Assembly: GCF_000003815.2 (NCBI RefSeq)
Contig: NC_049994.1
Span: 291,756 to 355,755 of the forward strand
Source: Branchiostoma floridae
Taxonomy: Eukaryota; Chordata; Leptocardii; Amphioxiformes; Branchiostomatidae
Direction: 5' to 3'
Length of the DNA stretch: 64,000 nucleotides
Made by a program: the position numbers and the translations under genes. Positions 10,960 to 22,876 of this stretch are shown here, one piece after another; position 1 is the stretch's first letter, and every line of letters begins with the position of its first letter. Below the pieces are notes generated by a model. That model saw only the letters and a program-made list of their open reading frames with translations. It ran no database searches and was not told the DNA's origin.

Positions 10960-12060
10960 GGTCAACAGCAAATAACTCCAGAAATTGTGGATGGAACTTT
11001 GTGATTTTGGGTAGGTGTGTAGCGGTTGTCAAAAGGAATCCCAAGTTCGAAAACGGTTTCCCTGGCGTTTTCCTACGGTACTGCAGCTTAGTATGATTTG
11101 GGGTTTGTTTTGGGCAGCATAAGTCAAAATGCAGCTTAGCGATTTTCACGATACTTGGTAGGTGTGTAGCGGTTCTGGAGAGGAAGGTCAAGTGCGAAAA
11201 TGGTTTGCCTAGCTCTTACCTACGGTGCTGTAGCGGGATTTGTATGTAAGTGCGTTTGTCTGTATGCAAGATAACTCGAGAACCCTTGAATGGATCCTGA
11301 TGACATTTTGTAGGTGGGTGGGTGTCAGGAAAACGAAGGTCATGTTCGATAATGGACCCTCTAGTGGCTGCCTAAGGTACCGCAGCAAAACTTTTAAATT
11401 ATACACTTCGTGTTCTGGACATGCTGTGGTCATGATTTTTGAGTGGTAGATAGCCCTTGGGACAGAGAGTTAGTGCTGTGAGTTTGGACCCCCTAGCTGC
11501 TTTTTGGGAACTGCAGGCACCGATTTCCTTTCAAGCTTTGGACGAGAATAACTCAAGAACGTGTTGACGGATCATCAGGATTTTTGGTATGTAGATAGAA
11601 TGAGTGATGACTTACACAATGTTATACTTATTATGCAAATCAGCAAATAATTTGCATAATTAATGAGGAACGTTCATAAATCCATTCCAACAGCATATTA
11701 CTCAAGAATCTGTGTATAGATTTTCATGATATTTGGCCTTTGAGTAGCGTTTACAGAAAGGAAGGTTGTGTTTGAAAATAGTTGGCATATCATTCTCCGT
11801 TAGGACGGTAGCGGGTCGAGTGTGTGCGTCCGTTTGTTTGTGTAATGCATAACTCGAGAAGCCTTGAAAGGATCCTGATAATATTTGGTAGGTGGGTAGG
11901 GGTCAGAACAGTGAAGGTCGAGTATGATAGTGGGCGCCCTAGCGGCTTCCTAAGGTACTGCAGCAAAACTTCAATTTTTTACATCTTGTGTTCTGAACAT
12001 GCTGTGGTCGTGATTTTTGAGTGGTAGATAGCCTAAGTGACGACTTATATAATGTAATGC
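10960..12060 (+). repeat. Degenerate tandem array, about 149-bp period
   Basis: Phrases of the form ATAACTCGAGAACCCTTGAA, followed by TATTTGGTAGGTGGGTAGG and AAGGTCRAGTNYGA, recur near 10972, 11120, 11270, 11550, 11698 and 11848. The spacing is 148-150 bp, with one double-length step. A related single unit lies at 32311-32480. Short frames through the array share residues only because the DNA repeats. No coding role is apparent. Confidence 0.6.
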
Positions 12061-13970
12061 TAATTATTCAAATCAACAGCTAATTTGCATAATAAATGAG
12101 GAAAGTACAGAAATCCACTGAATTCCATGATAGGACTTTCAAACTTGTTTGCATTGTTTTTGGCTGAAAGGTACTTTAGATAATAATCTACATGGAAAGA
12201 TGCATTTAGTTGTAATCAGTGGCCAATTAACAGAAATAAACTGTTTTCTATATATATATATATATATATCTCATTTTATATACCTATATCTATAGACACA
12301 GCTGTTACACAGATGTCTTGCTGGAGGAGCTTGTGAGCTGGACGCTGTTACACTGGGGACAAAACCTCTGGAAGGCATGAAATTCTGATTGACCAGGCAT
12401 GGTACCAGGTCATCTGTGATCACAGACTTGTTTTGGGGAGCATTTCTGGCTATGTGAGGATCACAGTTCATGCTACTATTTAGTTATACATGAATAAGAC
12501 CTTAAAGTCTTAAATAAAGGCATAATTATTTGGCGAAGAGATGTGTTAGTCGAACTCTAGTTTACAATGTGCTGCCCTTTATATGATGACACACAAACAT
12601 GCCCTTTGGTGAGTTTCATGTCTTGTAAATGTTGCAATACTAAAACTAATAGAATAGGTGCCAACGCATACAGACTATCAGTTGCATATTGGTAGTTTAT
12701 CTAAGACAACAGAGTTTAATGAATGCATATCCAAATTAGGACAATGGAATCATGATAAGCGAAAATAAAGACTTCTTGTGAGCAATCTATACAAATACGA
12801 TTAATCAACATTATCATCATGCAGCTAGAACAGAAAATGTCGACAAACCACACAAAATAAACCATTCAAATTGGTTGTAAACAATGCGAAACATCATAGC
12901 ATTGTTTAAGGGCACGTTCACTAACGTTCTGTAATGAATTAGTCTTGCTCATATGATTGTGTTTATTGAAGCTGGTTTTTCTTTAGATTAGCATGGAGGT
13001 TGTTTACTCATTTTGGGGCCCATGTTTGCTATTCGCTGACATTTTCATGGTACTGATCTTCCATATTAGGAGCTTCGAAACAGGCCACCTCAATGTAATT
13101 TCTTGGTTCTCGGATCTGTGCAGGATAATATTGGAGAGAGGAGGATATGAAAAAGACGCTATAAAATGTAGATAAAAAAAGGATGCAGTGTAACCGGTAA
13201 TAAACTCAGATCCACAGGAGCCAAATCAACAAGCTAGACTGGTCGACAATTCAAACAATGAATTATAGATTACTAGACGTATCTACAAATGGAAAAACAA
13301 TATCAACCTGCAAGAAAATACTTAAAATTTCTGGTTTATTTATTTCTTAAATAATGCATGTCATTATCACTTCTAGTTTTGCTATACAAAAGAGAATGGA
13401 GCCGCAATCTACCAAAAAAAATATTGGAGTTGTGTGATTTGTGTTTAATTCGTTTTGGTATTGTCATTATGTTGAATCTAATGCTTAATCTAATCTAATC
13501 TCATTCCATTTTTAGTTTTATTCCATACCCTGCTTTCTGCGTTTGTAGAATAGTAGATCATCATTTACTACGTCTGTGCCACAACATAAAAGAGAATCAT
13601 GTCTGATCTGATATGTTTAGGGCGTCACCATACATTATCTTCATTCCCTTCAACTCTACATTTGTATGTAGTGGTTCATTTTAGTTATCATTGAGTAATC
13701 ATTACTTATTGATCATTGATACTCTTCCTAACTCAACCCATAGGAAAAGCGGCCGAATCGAGCAGTAGCGAGTATAAATAAAGGCACAAACAAACCAACA
13801 ATTTCCAAAGATGGCAACTTGCTCCTGTTGTGTACCTGCATGTTTGTGTCAGCCTAGAGAAGACTGACGAGGATTCCTCTCCTCATGTGCGCTCAGGATA
13901 ACTTACGACATACACTTGTACGTTTGATACCATGAAAATCTCCGTCATGTTTATAACTCGTTTAAAAATA
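12061..13970. other. Non-coding stretch, no gene recognised
   Basis: The stretch is AT-rich. It holds a (TA)n run at 12249-12269 and TAATCTAATC simple repeats near 13485. The longest frame (12993-13175) has hydrophobic residues but no domain and no splice context that I trust. Confidence 0.6.
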
Positions 13971-13975
13971 CAACC

Positions 13976-14241
13976 ATGAAAATCCTTCTCTTACAAACGT
14001 GTCAGCTACTTTTAGCTGCCGTCATAGGATACAATTAAGTGAATGACGCGAGGTGCTTTGCTTGTAGAAAGTACTTACCTCATGGATTTTCTAAACTTAC
14101 CTTTCAAGCTGGGTAGGATATCTTCAGTTGGCACTTTCTTGCTGGGCAAGGAAGTCACGAAGGGCATTTCTTGTTGCAGTTGTCCTCCCAGATGCGAGCT
14201 CTGTGTGTGTGACCGTTCCGCAGTGGATTGTGACAAACAAG
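13976..14241 (+). CDS. Candidate 5' exons of an LRR gene (signal peptide and LRRNT cap)
   Basis: A short frame at 13976 reads MKILLLQTCQLLLAAVIGYN, a plausible signal peptide, and then a stop. At 14180-14241 an acceptor (TTCTTGTTGCAG) opens a 62-nt exon that encodes CPPRCELCVCDRSAVDCDKQ, a cysteine pattern like an LRR N-terminal cap, and ends at AG|GTTTGA. I could not find a convincing donor after the signal peptide or repeat exons downstream. It may be a gene fragment. Whether the two exons belong together is a guess. Confidence 0.3.
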
Positions 14242-14631
14242 GTTTGATTAGTCTTACTTATATGGGCGTGTTGATTGTCTGAAGCTGACGTCACGAGTGG
14301 TGTGACGGTGCTTGAATTAATATTTCATATGCACCATATGCATCTGATGAGGAGTCGACCAACGGGAGTGCGTCTATTGGAAGGGCGTGATATGTTTGTG
14401 GTAGCATTATACATATGATTTCAAAACTCAAATTTAGTAATTTGGGACCTTAGCAATCACTGTTCAGTACAATATTACTTTCTTATAGGCCAGGAAAGAA
14501 AAAAAATTGCACAATTTTATTTTTTTAATTTAGCCAATGGCGATACATTAAAAGCAATTTCTTAATGAAAGATTGTAGATCTTTTATCACATAAGATCCC
14601 TTTTATTATCATATGCTTGCTTACTTTGCTT

Positions 14632-15062
14632 AAGGTCGACCGTCGGGCGCCGACGATGTCGTCCCTCTTAGCCTCTTATCTTAGCTATTATGTCATTACT
14701 ATGACGCGAAAACGTTCGATACGGGTGTTCCTGACCGGGCCGTACGCTTCCGTATCGCACAGGTTCGAAAGGCGTATCACACAGGCTCCATTCGAGTGAA
14801 TCGAACTGTTTAGAGCGGGCCGAATACGGCTCGATTGGCAATTCGAATACCTGATTCGGGCGTAGGAATATTGCTGTTGCAACACTTTTGGTTCGAGGGC
14901 ACCAAATTTGATCAACTTCTGGCGCATTTCGCATCAAAACATGGGTTTTTCGGCCGTCGGGCGATCCAACCCGCGGTCGGGCTGATACCTTGGGTGATAC
15001 GGAATACACCGTGTTGTATTCTATATTTATCATATAGTATACTAGTGTAACATAAGTACTAC
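14632..15062. repeat. Dispersed repeat, partner at 62560-63062
   Basis: Blocks such as AACGTTCGATACGGGTGTTC, GTTCGAGGGCACCAAATTTG and CGCATCAAAACATGGGTTTT recur in the same order at 62680-62920. Both copies end near an AATACACCGTGTTGTATTC motif. The small frames on both strands here are repeat shadows. The class is unknown. Confidence 0.55.
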
Positions 15063-17950
15063 TAGTATATCTACGTTTCCGGTCGAATTCTGAAGACCGC
15101 CGAAAACTGGATACACCAATCCCTTCCCTTGGGAATACATAGAAGGAATTCATAGAACATTTTCAAAACAGAAATCCCATTTTGTGCAAACACCACGATC
15201 CTGAGGCATTGCCAAAGAAGAATTGTCTGAGAAATTCAAAGATGGGATTTTTTTACAACATTATCATTGTGAGTCCTACCAAGGAGGTTAAAAATACATA
15301 TATACCTGTATTTTAACCTCCTTGATCCTACACTAAGCTATTGGTTCCGCCCTGGAGGCGCCGCCAAAAACATACCCACAGGTGGTTTTTGTCACGGAAC
15401 GGTCCATTTTGTCAGCCTCGAGGGATTTAATGTAGATTTTATTTTTCAGTTGAGCTGACAGCGCAATTTAGTATTTTTTTGTATCAACAGTAGATACTAC
15501 AGTAGACTATAAAATCATGCAGAAATTATTCATTTGGTAAATGTTTTGTGTTTTGTTCCGCTTAAGGTACCCCTCACCCCCATTGTCGAATAAACTGTCC
15601 AAGATGGCGGCAGGAGGAAGTAAAAAGTTTCGAAAATCGAATCCAAGAGTCTTCTGAAGTTTTCTTGGGACAACCACGAAGAAAGTAAGTACAGATATCC
15701 CGTCTGTCGACTGTTAAGAGTTTCAAGATCCACCAGGTCTGTGTGATTTGTCGCAAAATTATATCGTGTCGAAAGAAATAGACCAGAAAGCAGAAGTGCC
15801 AAACACCGCCCGAAAACAAGAATTTCTGGCAATTTTTGGTTTCTTACACTACCGTGGAACTTGACATGTCCGGGTCGTATAAACGAATTTCTAGCCACGG
15901 TGTGTCCGGTGCCGAATACCCCCAATCATTGCCGGACACGGCCATGTCCGGTAATTCGCGGTACCCGCACACTGCGTGTCTTGAGAAGTGGTTGAGTGAA
16001 GGGGTAGTGTGTATTCAAGTGATAATTGCTATCAATGTTTTTTAAAAGAAAATGGTACTGAATTTGACTGAAAACAGTATAAAAGTATCCATAGAATAAA
16101 GAAACGAAAAACTTCTTTCTCTTTATCTTATTTCTTGCATTAACGAAGCTTATGATCCTGATAACATTTTAACGTGTGTATATTCAACTTAATTACGGTA
16201 CTATACCGCAGAGTGACTTTAGTGTCAAAGTTTGCCCATGCTGCATGAATTATAAGATATTACAGTGCACCAAAATGTTTGACAGTTGAACATGTCTATT
16301 TAGTAGCATTCTGTTCCGTTTGCTTATTTACTGATCGTGGGGGGAAAAGGCGCGTTACTGGTTCTAAACACACACGTTCCAATTCTGTGAATAATGTCCG
16401 ATACGGCAGTAGCATCTTACAGTAAATTTGCAAGTTTGTTCAACTTTTGGGATTGAGATACCCATGGATGAAAATCTACACGCTACAGTATTTTAGAAAG
16501 AAACAGACGTTAATAAACTGCATTTTCCCCTGAACGCACCCCCTCCCCCCAATACACATGCAATGTTTTGTTCTGAATACATGGCGTCGGTACGCGACAT
16601 GCCTGACTTACACAAAATTACTGGCTACAAAAATCCCGCCACCCCCCAAAAAAGGAAAATGCATACACATATATTGAAACTAAATGTACAGGTTGATATT
16701 ATGGTACCGTTCTGATTGTTTAGCTATCCGGCCAGACACAGGGTGTAGTTAAATGATTATTCTATTTGTTGGGAGGATTTCTGCAAACACAAACAATTTC
16801 TATCAAAGCCAATGGAGCTTAGAGAAACATAAGAACGTCTGTGATAGGTTTATTTATGATATATAACGATACATGACAAGATCATGTTAGTGAACTAGAA
16901 AATAAGACATACAAATAGTGTGTGATAAAGATTTTCAAGATACATAGAGCCTAAGGATGGGTCTCCTTGGTTTATATAAACAGAAAACACACACGCGTGA
17001 CGCGTAGGATAGATAATTCAATGTGTTCTTTGTTAGGATATGCATGAAAGTAATACATGTATATATAGAAGCATTGTACGACAAACGTCATTTTTTGTGG
17101 CAGGGAAGTTGATAACTATATGCACGTCGGGGCCCTCGTATTCGTAACGTTTTTATGCTTTGTGATAATGCTAGTTGAACCAAGGAGGTTCATATAATTC
17201 ACTATTTTTGTAGGATAGAGTAAACGTTACGTTTATTATCAAAATGATGTCTGAAACCGTAAACAATTACAGCTGCACTTTGCCACCTAGTACCGTGTGG
17301 GTATTGTTTGACTAACTGTATTGTTTGACAGTCTGTGAATTGCGACCATGTTACAATAAGCTAAATTCGGCTTACTTTGTCCGTCTATATGCAAATACGC
17401 ATAAAACGCAGCCAATTGTATTCCATATAGCAGTTGGGTAGACCAATCAGCACACGTGTTACGATTTTCAAATCTTTCAATCCCATCTTTCAGTTGGCAT
17501 TCGGAGATGACCTTGTTTCTGTAAGGTAGTGCTTTCACCCAGCTCTTAGTATGCACGCCAGACGGCCCCACGGCCAGTGAACAATGAGAGCTTGGAAATA
17601 CTCTACGTCAAGATCTAACACCATCTTGCTGTGGAATTGCATACAGCTACCAACGCCATGGGACCTAGTTCTGTTGCAACAACTGGTGCACAGAAGAGCC
17701 CAGCTGTTGTTTTGTGTGGTTTGAGTTTCAGCAAGAAAGATCTTTGTCACTACGTCGAACGCGAGAAGGGCTAGCTGCTGCCGTTTCACGATGGATTGAA
17801 TACTACCGTTATGCGAACTTTACAAGCCCGTGCACGTGCTCCTGACTAGCATCGGTTTGTGTAGAAGACCGCCTGGACAACAGAATTTGTGAGAGCAGCA
17901 ATGCAGAAATCGAGAGATCTACAGGAGTTTATGTCATCAAATTGGAAGCG
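15063..17950. other. Gene-poor stretch with a short palindrome
   Basis: A near-perfect inverted repeat at 15280-15324 pairs CAAGGAGGTTAAAAATACA with TGTATTTTAACCTCCTTG. At 15604 an ATGGCGGCAGGAGG start is followed by an early stop and, near 15683, a GTAAGT donor-like site. I could not build a gene from it. The rest shows no recognisable coding sequence. Confidence 0.5.
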
Positions 17951-18547
17951 ACTATACATAATTAGTTTAGTTTAGTTTATTTATTTGCACGTAGAACACA
18001 AAAACAGAGAAATGTACATTGGATAAAACAAATACTGTGCGGGAGGAAGGGAGGAAGCCTAACGGCTTATGCGAGCCCTCCTCCTATAACGTATGCAATT
18101 CTAATGAAATAATTGAGGTGATAAACAATTGATAATAAAACAAGGAAATGTATCAACTAAATTAACACAGAAAAGCCATCAAATAGAGAAGCTAAATAAC
18201 AATTAAATTATTAAAAGCAGGGAAATATATCAACTAAATAACAACTTAAGCTATCAAATGGAGAAGTTAAGGAAAAAATTATTGGCAACAATTTAAATAT
18301 TGAAACTATCGTAACACAAATGAAGCTATATAATATAATAGAGAAGCTAAAGTTAACGAATTAAGAAAAAACAAGGATATATCGTAACTAAAGTGACACA
18401 AATAAAGCTATTATCAAATGACTAAAACAAGGAAATGTAGCAGCTAAATACCTAATGATTAAAACAACAATTAAGTTATTAAAAACAGGGAAATATATCA
18501 ACTAAATAACAACTTAAGCTATCAAATGGAGAAATTAAGATAAGATG

Positions 18548-21500
18548 TCAAATGTCAGTGGGAAAGGAAAGTAGGTGATTTTTTAGATTGCGTTTAAAAC
18601 TAATTATTGATGTTAAACATTTTAGATGGAGGGGGAGATTATTCCAATTAATTATACATTTGTATTTTACACTCATTTGGGCTACTGACGTTCTAACTAC
18701 TAGTAGGGGAATATGGAAATGAGCACTTTGTCGAGTTTGGTAATTATGAAAATGAGAATTAAGATTTAGAAGACCATTAAATGTTTCTGGAAGAGAACAG
18801 TTTAGGAATTTAAACGTAAATAGCATCAGATGAAGTCTGTTGATATAAAAAATATTCAAAATCTTAAGTTTTGTAAACAAAGGTGCAGAATGTGCATGAA
18901 AACTGGTGCCTGTGGCTGAACGAACAAATCTTTTTTGGAGCAATATCAGGGGCTGTAGTGTGGTTTTGTAGGCGCATCCCCAGATTCCTATATTCCCGTA
19001 GGTTAGATACGGGTATATTAAACTATTATATATGGTAATAATGGTTTTTTGAGTAAGAATATGTTTAAGTTTTCCAATGATACCGATAGTTTTTGAAATC
19101 TTTTTACCTAACATAGTTATATGCGATTTCCAGGTCAGTCGATCATCAATGATTATACCTAAGAATTTGGCTTGACTCTCTTGAGACAGGGGCACACTTT
19201 TTAAAAAGATTTTGGCACTTTTGTTATAGGTTTTATTTCTATTACAGAAAATTAGATAATATGTCTTCTTAACATTTACTGATAATTTATTTGCCTCAAA
19301 CCACGACATAACCTTTTTCATTTCTTCGTTAGCAAGTTTTACTAGCGTATCAAAATTCGAGTTTGAAAGAAAAAGATTTGAATCATCTGCAAATAGGATA
19401 AAGAATATAATTGAGGATGCTTTTTCGAGATCATTTATATAAATCAGAAAAAGTAGAGGTCCTAATATCGAACCCTGTGGGACACCACATTCTATTATTT
19501 TGGGTTGTGATTTATTATCGTTAAGAGCTACGTATTGTTGTCTATTGGATAGATAAGACGAGAACCATTTTATTGCGGAGTCACATATACCGTATCGTTT
19601 TAGTTTATTGAGTAGAATGGAATGATTAACCGTATCAAATGCTTTTGATAGATCGAGAAAGATTCCTATTGTGTATTCTGAATTATCTATGGCGGTAGAA
19701 ATTTTTTCCATTAAGTGTATGAGTGCCAGAGAGGTAGAATAGCCCTTTCGGAAACCATATTGATGATTATATAGGATGTTATTTTGATTTAAATGTTTCA
19801 AAAGACGACTATATACTAGCTTTTCCAAGACTTTAGATATGCAGGGAAGGACAGATATTGGTCGATAGTTGTTAACATTTAGTGGGTCACTGCTTTTAAA
19901 AATAGGCGTCACTTTTGCGACTTTTAGTGGGTGGGGAACAATTCCATTTTGCAAGGATAGAGAAAGAATATGTGTTAGAGGGGCAATAACATAGGGTAGT
20001 GACAACTTTAGTACTTTAGGGCTAATTTCGTCATGACCAGCAGCTGAGTCTTTTAAGTTTTTGACAATATCTGTAATTTCAGCATCAGTTGGTGGCACAA
20101 AAGTTGATAGGTTAGAATTTACTTGTAAAGTGATGTAGCTAAGAGGATCTTGTGTTCCTTTTGGGATTTTACTTTCAAGTGTAGGTCCAATATTAATGAA
20201 AAAATCATTGAATTCATTACATATTTCATCTTTATTTTCGGTAGTTTTGGTACCAATTTGTATTTTGTTTGGACCAGCTGAGTTGCTTTTGTTACGATTT
20301 ATAACTTCATTTATCAGGGACCATGTTTGTTTTATGTTGCTGGTAGCTTCATTGAACTTTTTGTGGTAGTAATCCTTCTTTGTAGTTTTTAGGAGATGAT
20401 TTAACTTATTCCGGTATTTTTTATAGATACTGTGGTTTAAGGGCGTGGGGTTCTTGACATATTTAGTGTAGAGCTTGTTTTTTCTGCGTATTGACTTTAA
20501 CAATCCACTGCTAAGCCAGGGTTTTTTGCGAGAGTGCTGGGAGATTTTTGTAGTTTTCTTTGGGAAACATTTTTCGTATAACGATCCGTATGTTTCGAGA
20601 AACTGATTATATGCTTTCTCTGTGTCTGTTTCGTTTAATACGTCGCTCCATACTATTTCTGATAGGGATTGTGTAAATTTCTGAATGTTAGTTGTGTTAA
20701 CTTGGCGATAAGATATTTTGTCTGCCTGTCTGACTGGCTCGTTTAATTTGGATGAAAGGAATATTGGAAAGTGATCTGATATGTCAGTGATGAGGATGCC
20801 AACCTTGATATTGTTGCTACCTGAGTTTGTATAAATGTTGTCTATTAAGGTGGCAGAGTAAGGTGTAATTCTGGTAGGTCTGCATATAAGTGGGTAGAAG
20901 CCAGATGAGAACATTTCATTTATATGATCAGTAGTGGGTTGGTTAGTATTGTTTAATAGATTAATATTGAAATCACCAATAATATAACAAGTCGCTCTTT
21001 CCCTATTAATATTGTTTATAGATTCCTTTATGCGCTCATTGAATTCTATAATGTCGGTATTTGGTGGGCGATACACACAGCTCAATATTGTTTTTTTCTC
21101 CTTCGGGTTACTTGGAATGATCTCAATGGATATGCTCTTTGTGCCTGTGTCATCGATAACAAATTCAAGGTCACCTCGTTCTTGATGATACATGTCGTTT
21201 CTAATGTATAGTGACACACCCCCTCCAGATCTATTCTTTCTGCAGTGGTGTATGCTGTTATAACCAGGTATACTATAATTTTCCGCGATATTTTCTGTTA
21301 GCCATGTTTCTGTTAATGCAATAACTGTAAAATGTTGGTGCAGGGAAGAGATATATTCATTCAGTTCATCAAAATGGCATGGTAGGCTTCGTACATTTAA
21401 GTGGAACAAGGATAGAGTGTTACAACAGGGTGTGCTACAAGATTTATTAAAGGATTCAACAGTATGATATTGGGAAGTTGTATTTATAGAAGTGTAAAAG

Positions 21501-21616
21501 TCATTCAGAAAGTTAGTATCAGGATCCAGTGGGGAGATTTGTGACCCATTATCTAAATTATTCAGGTCACATGGATTAAAAATCAAGGTGCTAGGTTGTG
21601 GGGGGTTTGAGTTCAT
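18548..21616 (-). CDS. Retrotransposon ORF2: endonuclease plus reverse transcriptase
   Basis: The frame is 1022 aa and uninterrupted. The endonuclease domain (about residues 70-290) shows LNVRSL, ALTETWL, GGGVSLYI, IIGDFNINL and SDHFPI. The linker has the phrase KKPWLSSGL. The reverse transcriptase (about 500-780) shows FLDLSKAFDTVNH near 653, GVPQGSILGPLLFLIYINDL and FADD near 740. The C-terminus contains KFLGIIIDDRLTW and the LxYGNIGIWG region. This is the catalytic protein for target-primed reverse transcription in CR1/L2/Rex1/Daphne-type elements. All motifs are intact, so the copy may be young. Confidence 0.93.
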   Translation of the reverse strand: MNSNPPQPSTLIFNPCDLNNLDNGSQISPLDPDTNFLNDFYTSINTTSQYHTVESFNKSCSTPCCNTLSLFHLNVRSLPCHFDELNEYISSLHQHFTVIALTETWLTENIAENYSIPGYNSIHHCRKNRSGGGVSLYIRNDMYHQERGDLEFVIDDTGTKSISIEIIPSNPKEKKTILSCVYRPPNTDIIEFNERIKESINNINRERATCYIIGDFNINLLNNTNQPTTDHINEMFSSGFYPLICRPTRITPYSATLIDNIYTNSGSNNIKVGILITDISDHFPIFLSSKLNEPVRQADKISYRQVNTTNIQKFTQSLSEIVWSDVLNETDTEKAYNQFLETYGSLYEKCFPKKTTKISQHSRKKPWLSSGLLKSIRRKNKLYTKYVKNPTPLNHSIYKKYRNKLNHLLKTTKKDYYHKKFNEATSNIKQTWSLINEVINRNKSNSAGPNKIQIGTKTTENKDEICNEFNDFFINIGPTLESKIPKGTQDPLSYITLQVNSNLSTFVPPTDAEITDIVKNLKDSAAGHDEISPKVLKLSLPYVIAPLTHILSLSLQNGIVPHPLKVAKVTPIFKSSDPLNVNNYRPISVLPCISKVLEKLVYSRLLKHLNQNNILYNHQYGFRKGYSTSLALIHLMEKISTAIDNSEYTIGIFLDLSKAFDTVNHSILLNKLKRYGICDSAIKWFSSYLSNRQQYVALNDNKSQPKIIECGVPQGSILGPLLFLIYINDLEKASSIIFFILFADDSNLFLSNSNFDTLVKLANEEMKKVMSWFEANKLSVNVKKTYYLIFCNRNKTYNKSAKIFLKSVPLSQESQAKFLGIIIDDRLTWKSHITMLGKKISKTIGIIGKLKHILTQKTIITIYNSLIYPYLTYGNIGIWGCAYKTTLQPLILLQKRFVRSATGTSFHAHSAPLFTKLKILNIFYINRLHLMLFTFKFLNCSLPETFNGLLNLNSHFHNYQTRQSAHFHIPLLVVRTSVAQMSVKYKCIINWNNLPLHLKCLTSIISFKRNLKNHLLSFPTDI

Positions 21617-21674
21617 GTTGGGTGGTTAAGGGTTATTTGACTTAGCTCAAAACAGTTCAGGAAATTCCGTGTCT

Positions 21675-22433
21675 TCAGTGTCTGGAGTCGGCTCTAGTGC
21701 GCCTGCGATCTGCTCCTCCCTCTCCAGGTGGGTGGACAATAAGTTTGTCAAATTTCAGGTACGCGATGTTTCCACGTTCACGGGCAGCTTTCATTTCCGG
21801 GATCAGTTCCTTCCTCTTCTGTCTCACCTTCTCGGAAAAATCCTCGTTCATGTAGATAGTGCTTCCTTTCAGATACTTTGCTCGTTTGATGATTGTGTCC
21901 TTGTCCTTGAATCTTAGCAGTTTCGCTACGATTGGGCGCGGTCGTCCTCCGTCCTGAAAACGTCCGTTCCTGTGCGCTCTTTCTATTTCTATCTGTTTTG
22001 GATCTAGCTTCAGTTTTTCCTTGAGTAGATCCCTTACTTTCTGCTCACACTGGTCCCAAGTCTCGTCCTTCGTGTCAGCGACTCCGTCAATCAATATATT
22101 ATTTCTTCGCGATTGATTTTCAAGGTAGTCAACTTTGGTGTCGTTTGCGGTGATGTCTTTCTTGAGTAGGGTTATTTCTGTTTCTATGTCCTCTACCTTT
22201 TGTACATGTCGATATAGGTTGAGTTTGTTGTCGTCGATTTCCTTTTGTGAGAAGTGAAGGCTGTCCTTAATCTCTTGAACTTCCCGTATAATGTTGTCCA
22301 TTCTCTTGTGTGTTGACTCCATAATCGTGTCCAGGAATGATTTGAAGTTCCTCTCTTGTAGTTCTAGTAGTTCTTTGACAACTGACAGAGATACAGAATC
22401 GTCTTCGGAAGTGTTGCCTTTTCTTGGTGCCAT
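21675..22433 (-). CDS. Retrotransposon ORF1: coiled coil plus RNA-binding domain
   Basis: I start this at MAPRKGN (22433) rather than the upstream in-frame ATG at 22580, because the extra residues include a C-run translated as proline and no domain. The 252-aa product has a heptad-rich coiled coil (about 30-110), then RRNNILIDGV, typical of an L1-ORF1-type RRM. A C-terminal domain follows with IIKRAKYLKGSTIYMNEDFS and KRKELIPEM. Such proteins trimerise and coat element RNA. Pairing an L1-type ORF1 with a CR1/L2-type ORF2 is worth noting. It lies 58 nt upstream of ORF2 in another frame. Confidence 0.85.
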   Translation of the reverse strand: MAPRKGNTSEDDSVSLSVVKELLELQERNFKSFLDTIMESTHKRMDNIIREVQEIKDSLHFSQKEIDDNKLNLYRHVQKVEDIETEITLLKKDITANDTKVDYLENQSRRNNILIDGVADTKDETWDQCEQKVRDLLKEKLKLDPKQIEIERAHRNGRFQDGGRPRPIVAKLLRFKDKDTIIKRAKYLKGSTIYMNEDFSEKVRQKRKELIPEMKAARERGNIAYLKFDKLIVHPPGEGGADRRRTRADSRH

Positions 22434-22876
22434 TCTGCCGGGGGGGGGGGGGGTACTGAAATGACAAGAGATACTCTCGGCAGCGACGAGCTGGTGATAA
22501 ATCACCACAAACAAACACAGACTATGTAAAAAATCAGTGTAAATGTTGCAGAGAGAGAAACCTACCGGCGGGGGCTCCAACTAAGGGAGCCCGCTGCAGT
22601 GTTTCCGCTGGCGAGAAAGTGGCGTCCTTTGTTGTTGCCCGGATACAGCGTCCTTTGTTGTCTGGGAGACCAGGTTTTTCCGTCCAATATCTCCGCCCAG
22701 ATTCGTCAAACGTCCAATTTTCTCATACAGAATAAGCCTTAAGACATTCAACTTTCAGATTCTGGTATGATTTATGGACGATGGCAAGATTTTAGGACAG
22801 AATTTTACAATATATGATAAAGATGAGAGCTCAGACAAAAGCAGCTGCCGCCATCTTGGACCGTTCCATTCCTGTA

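Larger units (their letters stand above)
17955..22870 (-). mobile_element. Two-ORF L2/CR1-type non-LTR retrotransposon
   Basis: The element is read on the minus strand. ORF1 (22433-21675) is followed after 58 nt by ORF2 (21616-18548). A 3' untranslated region of about 590 bp ends in a short tandem tail (AAACT repeats, plus-strand TTAGTTTAGTTTAGTTTA at 17964-17981). A minus-strand CCAAGATGGCGGC, which resembles a YY1 site, lies near 22850 and may mark the 5' end, but that boundary is not fixed. The plus-strand interval 17982-18547 is the element's AT-rich 3' UTR and holds no gene. Confidence 0.85.

Noticed and set aside
14668-15153. 161-aa minus-strand frame
   Set aside because: It lies in a dispersed repeat with a partner at 62.6-63.0 kb, has no domain and no splice logic.
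15604-15683. ATGGCGGCAGGAGG start followed by a GTAAGT donor-like site
   Set aside because: The frame stops after 17 codons, before the donor, and I found no following exon. A sequencing indel could hide a first exon, but that cannot be shown.
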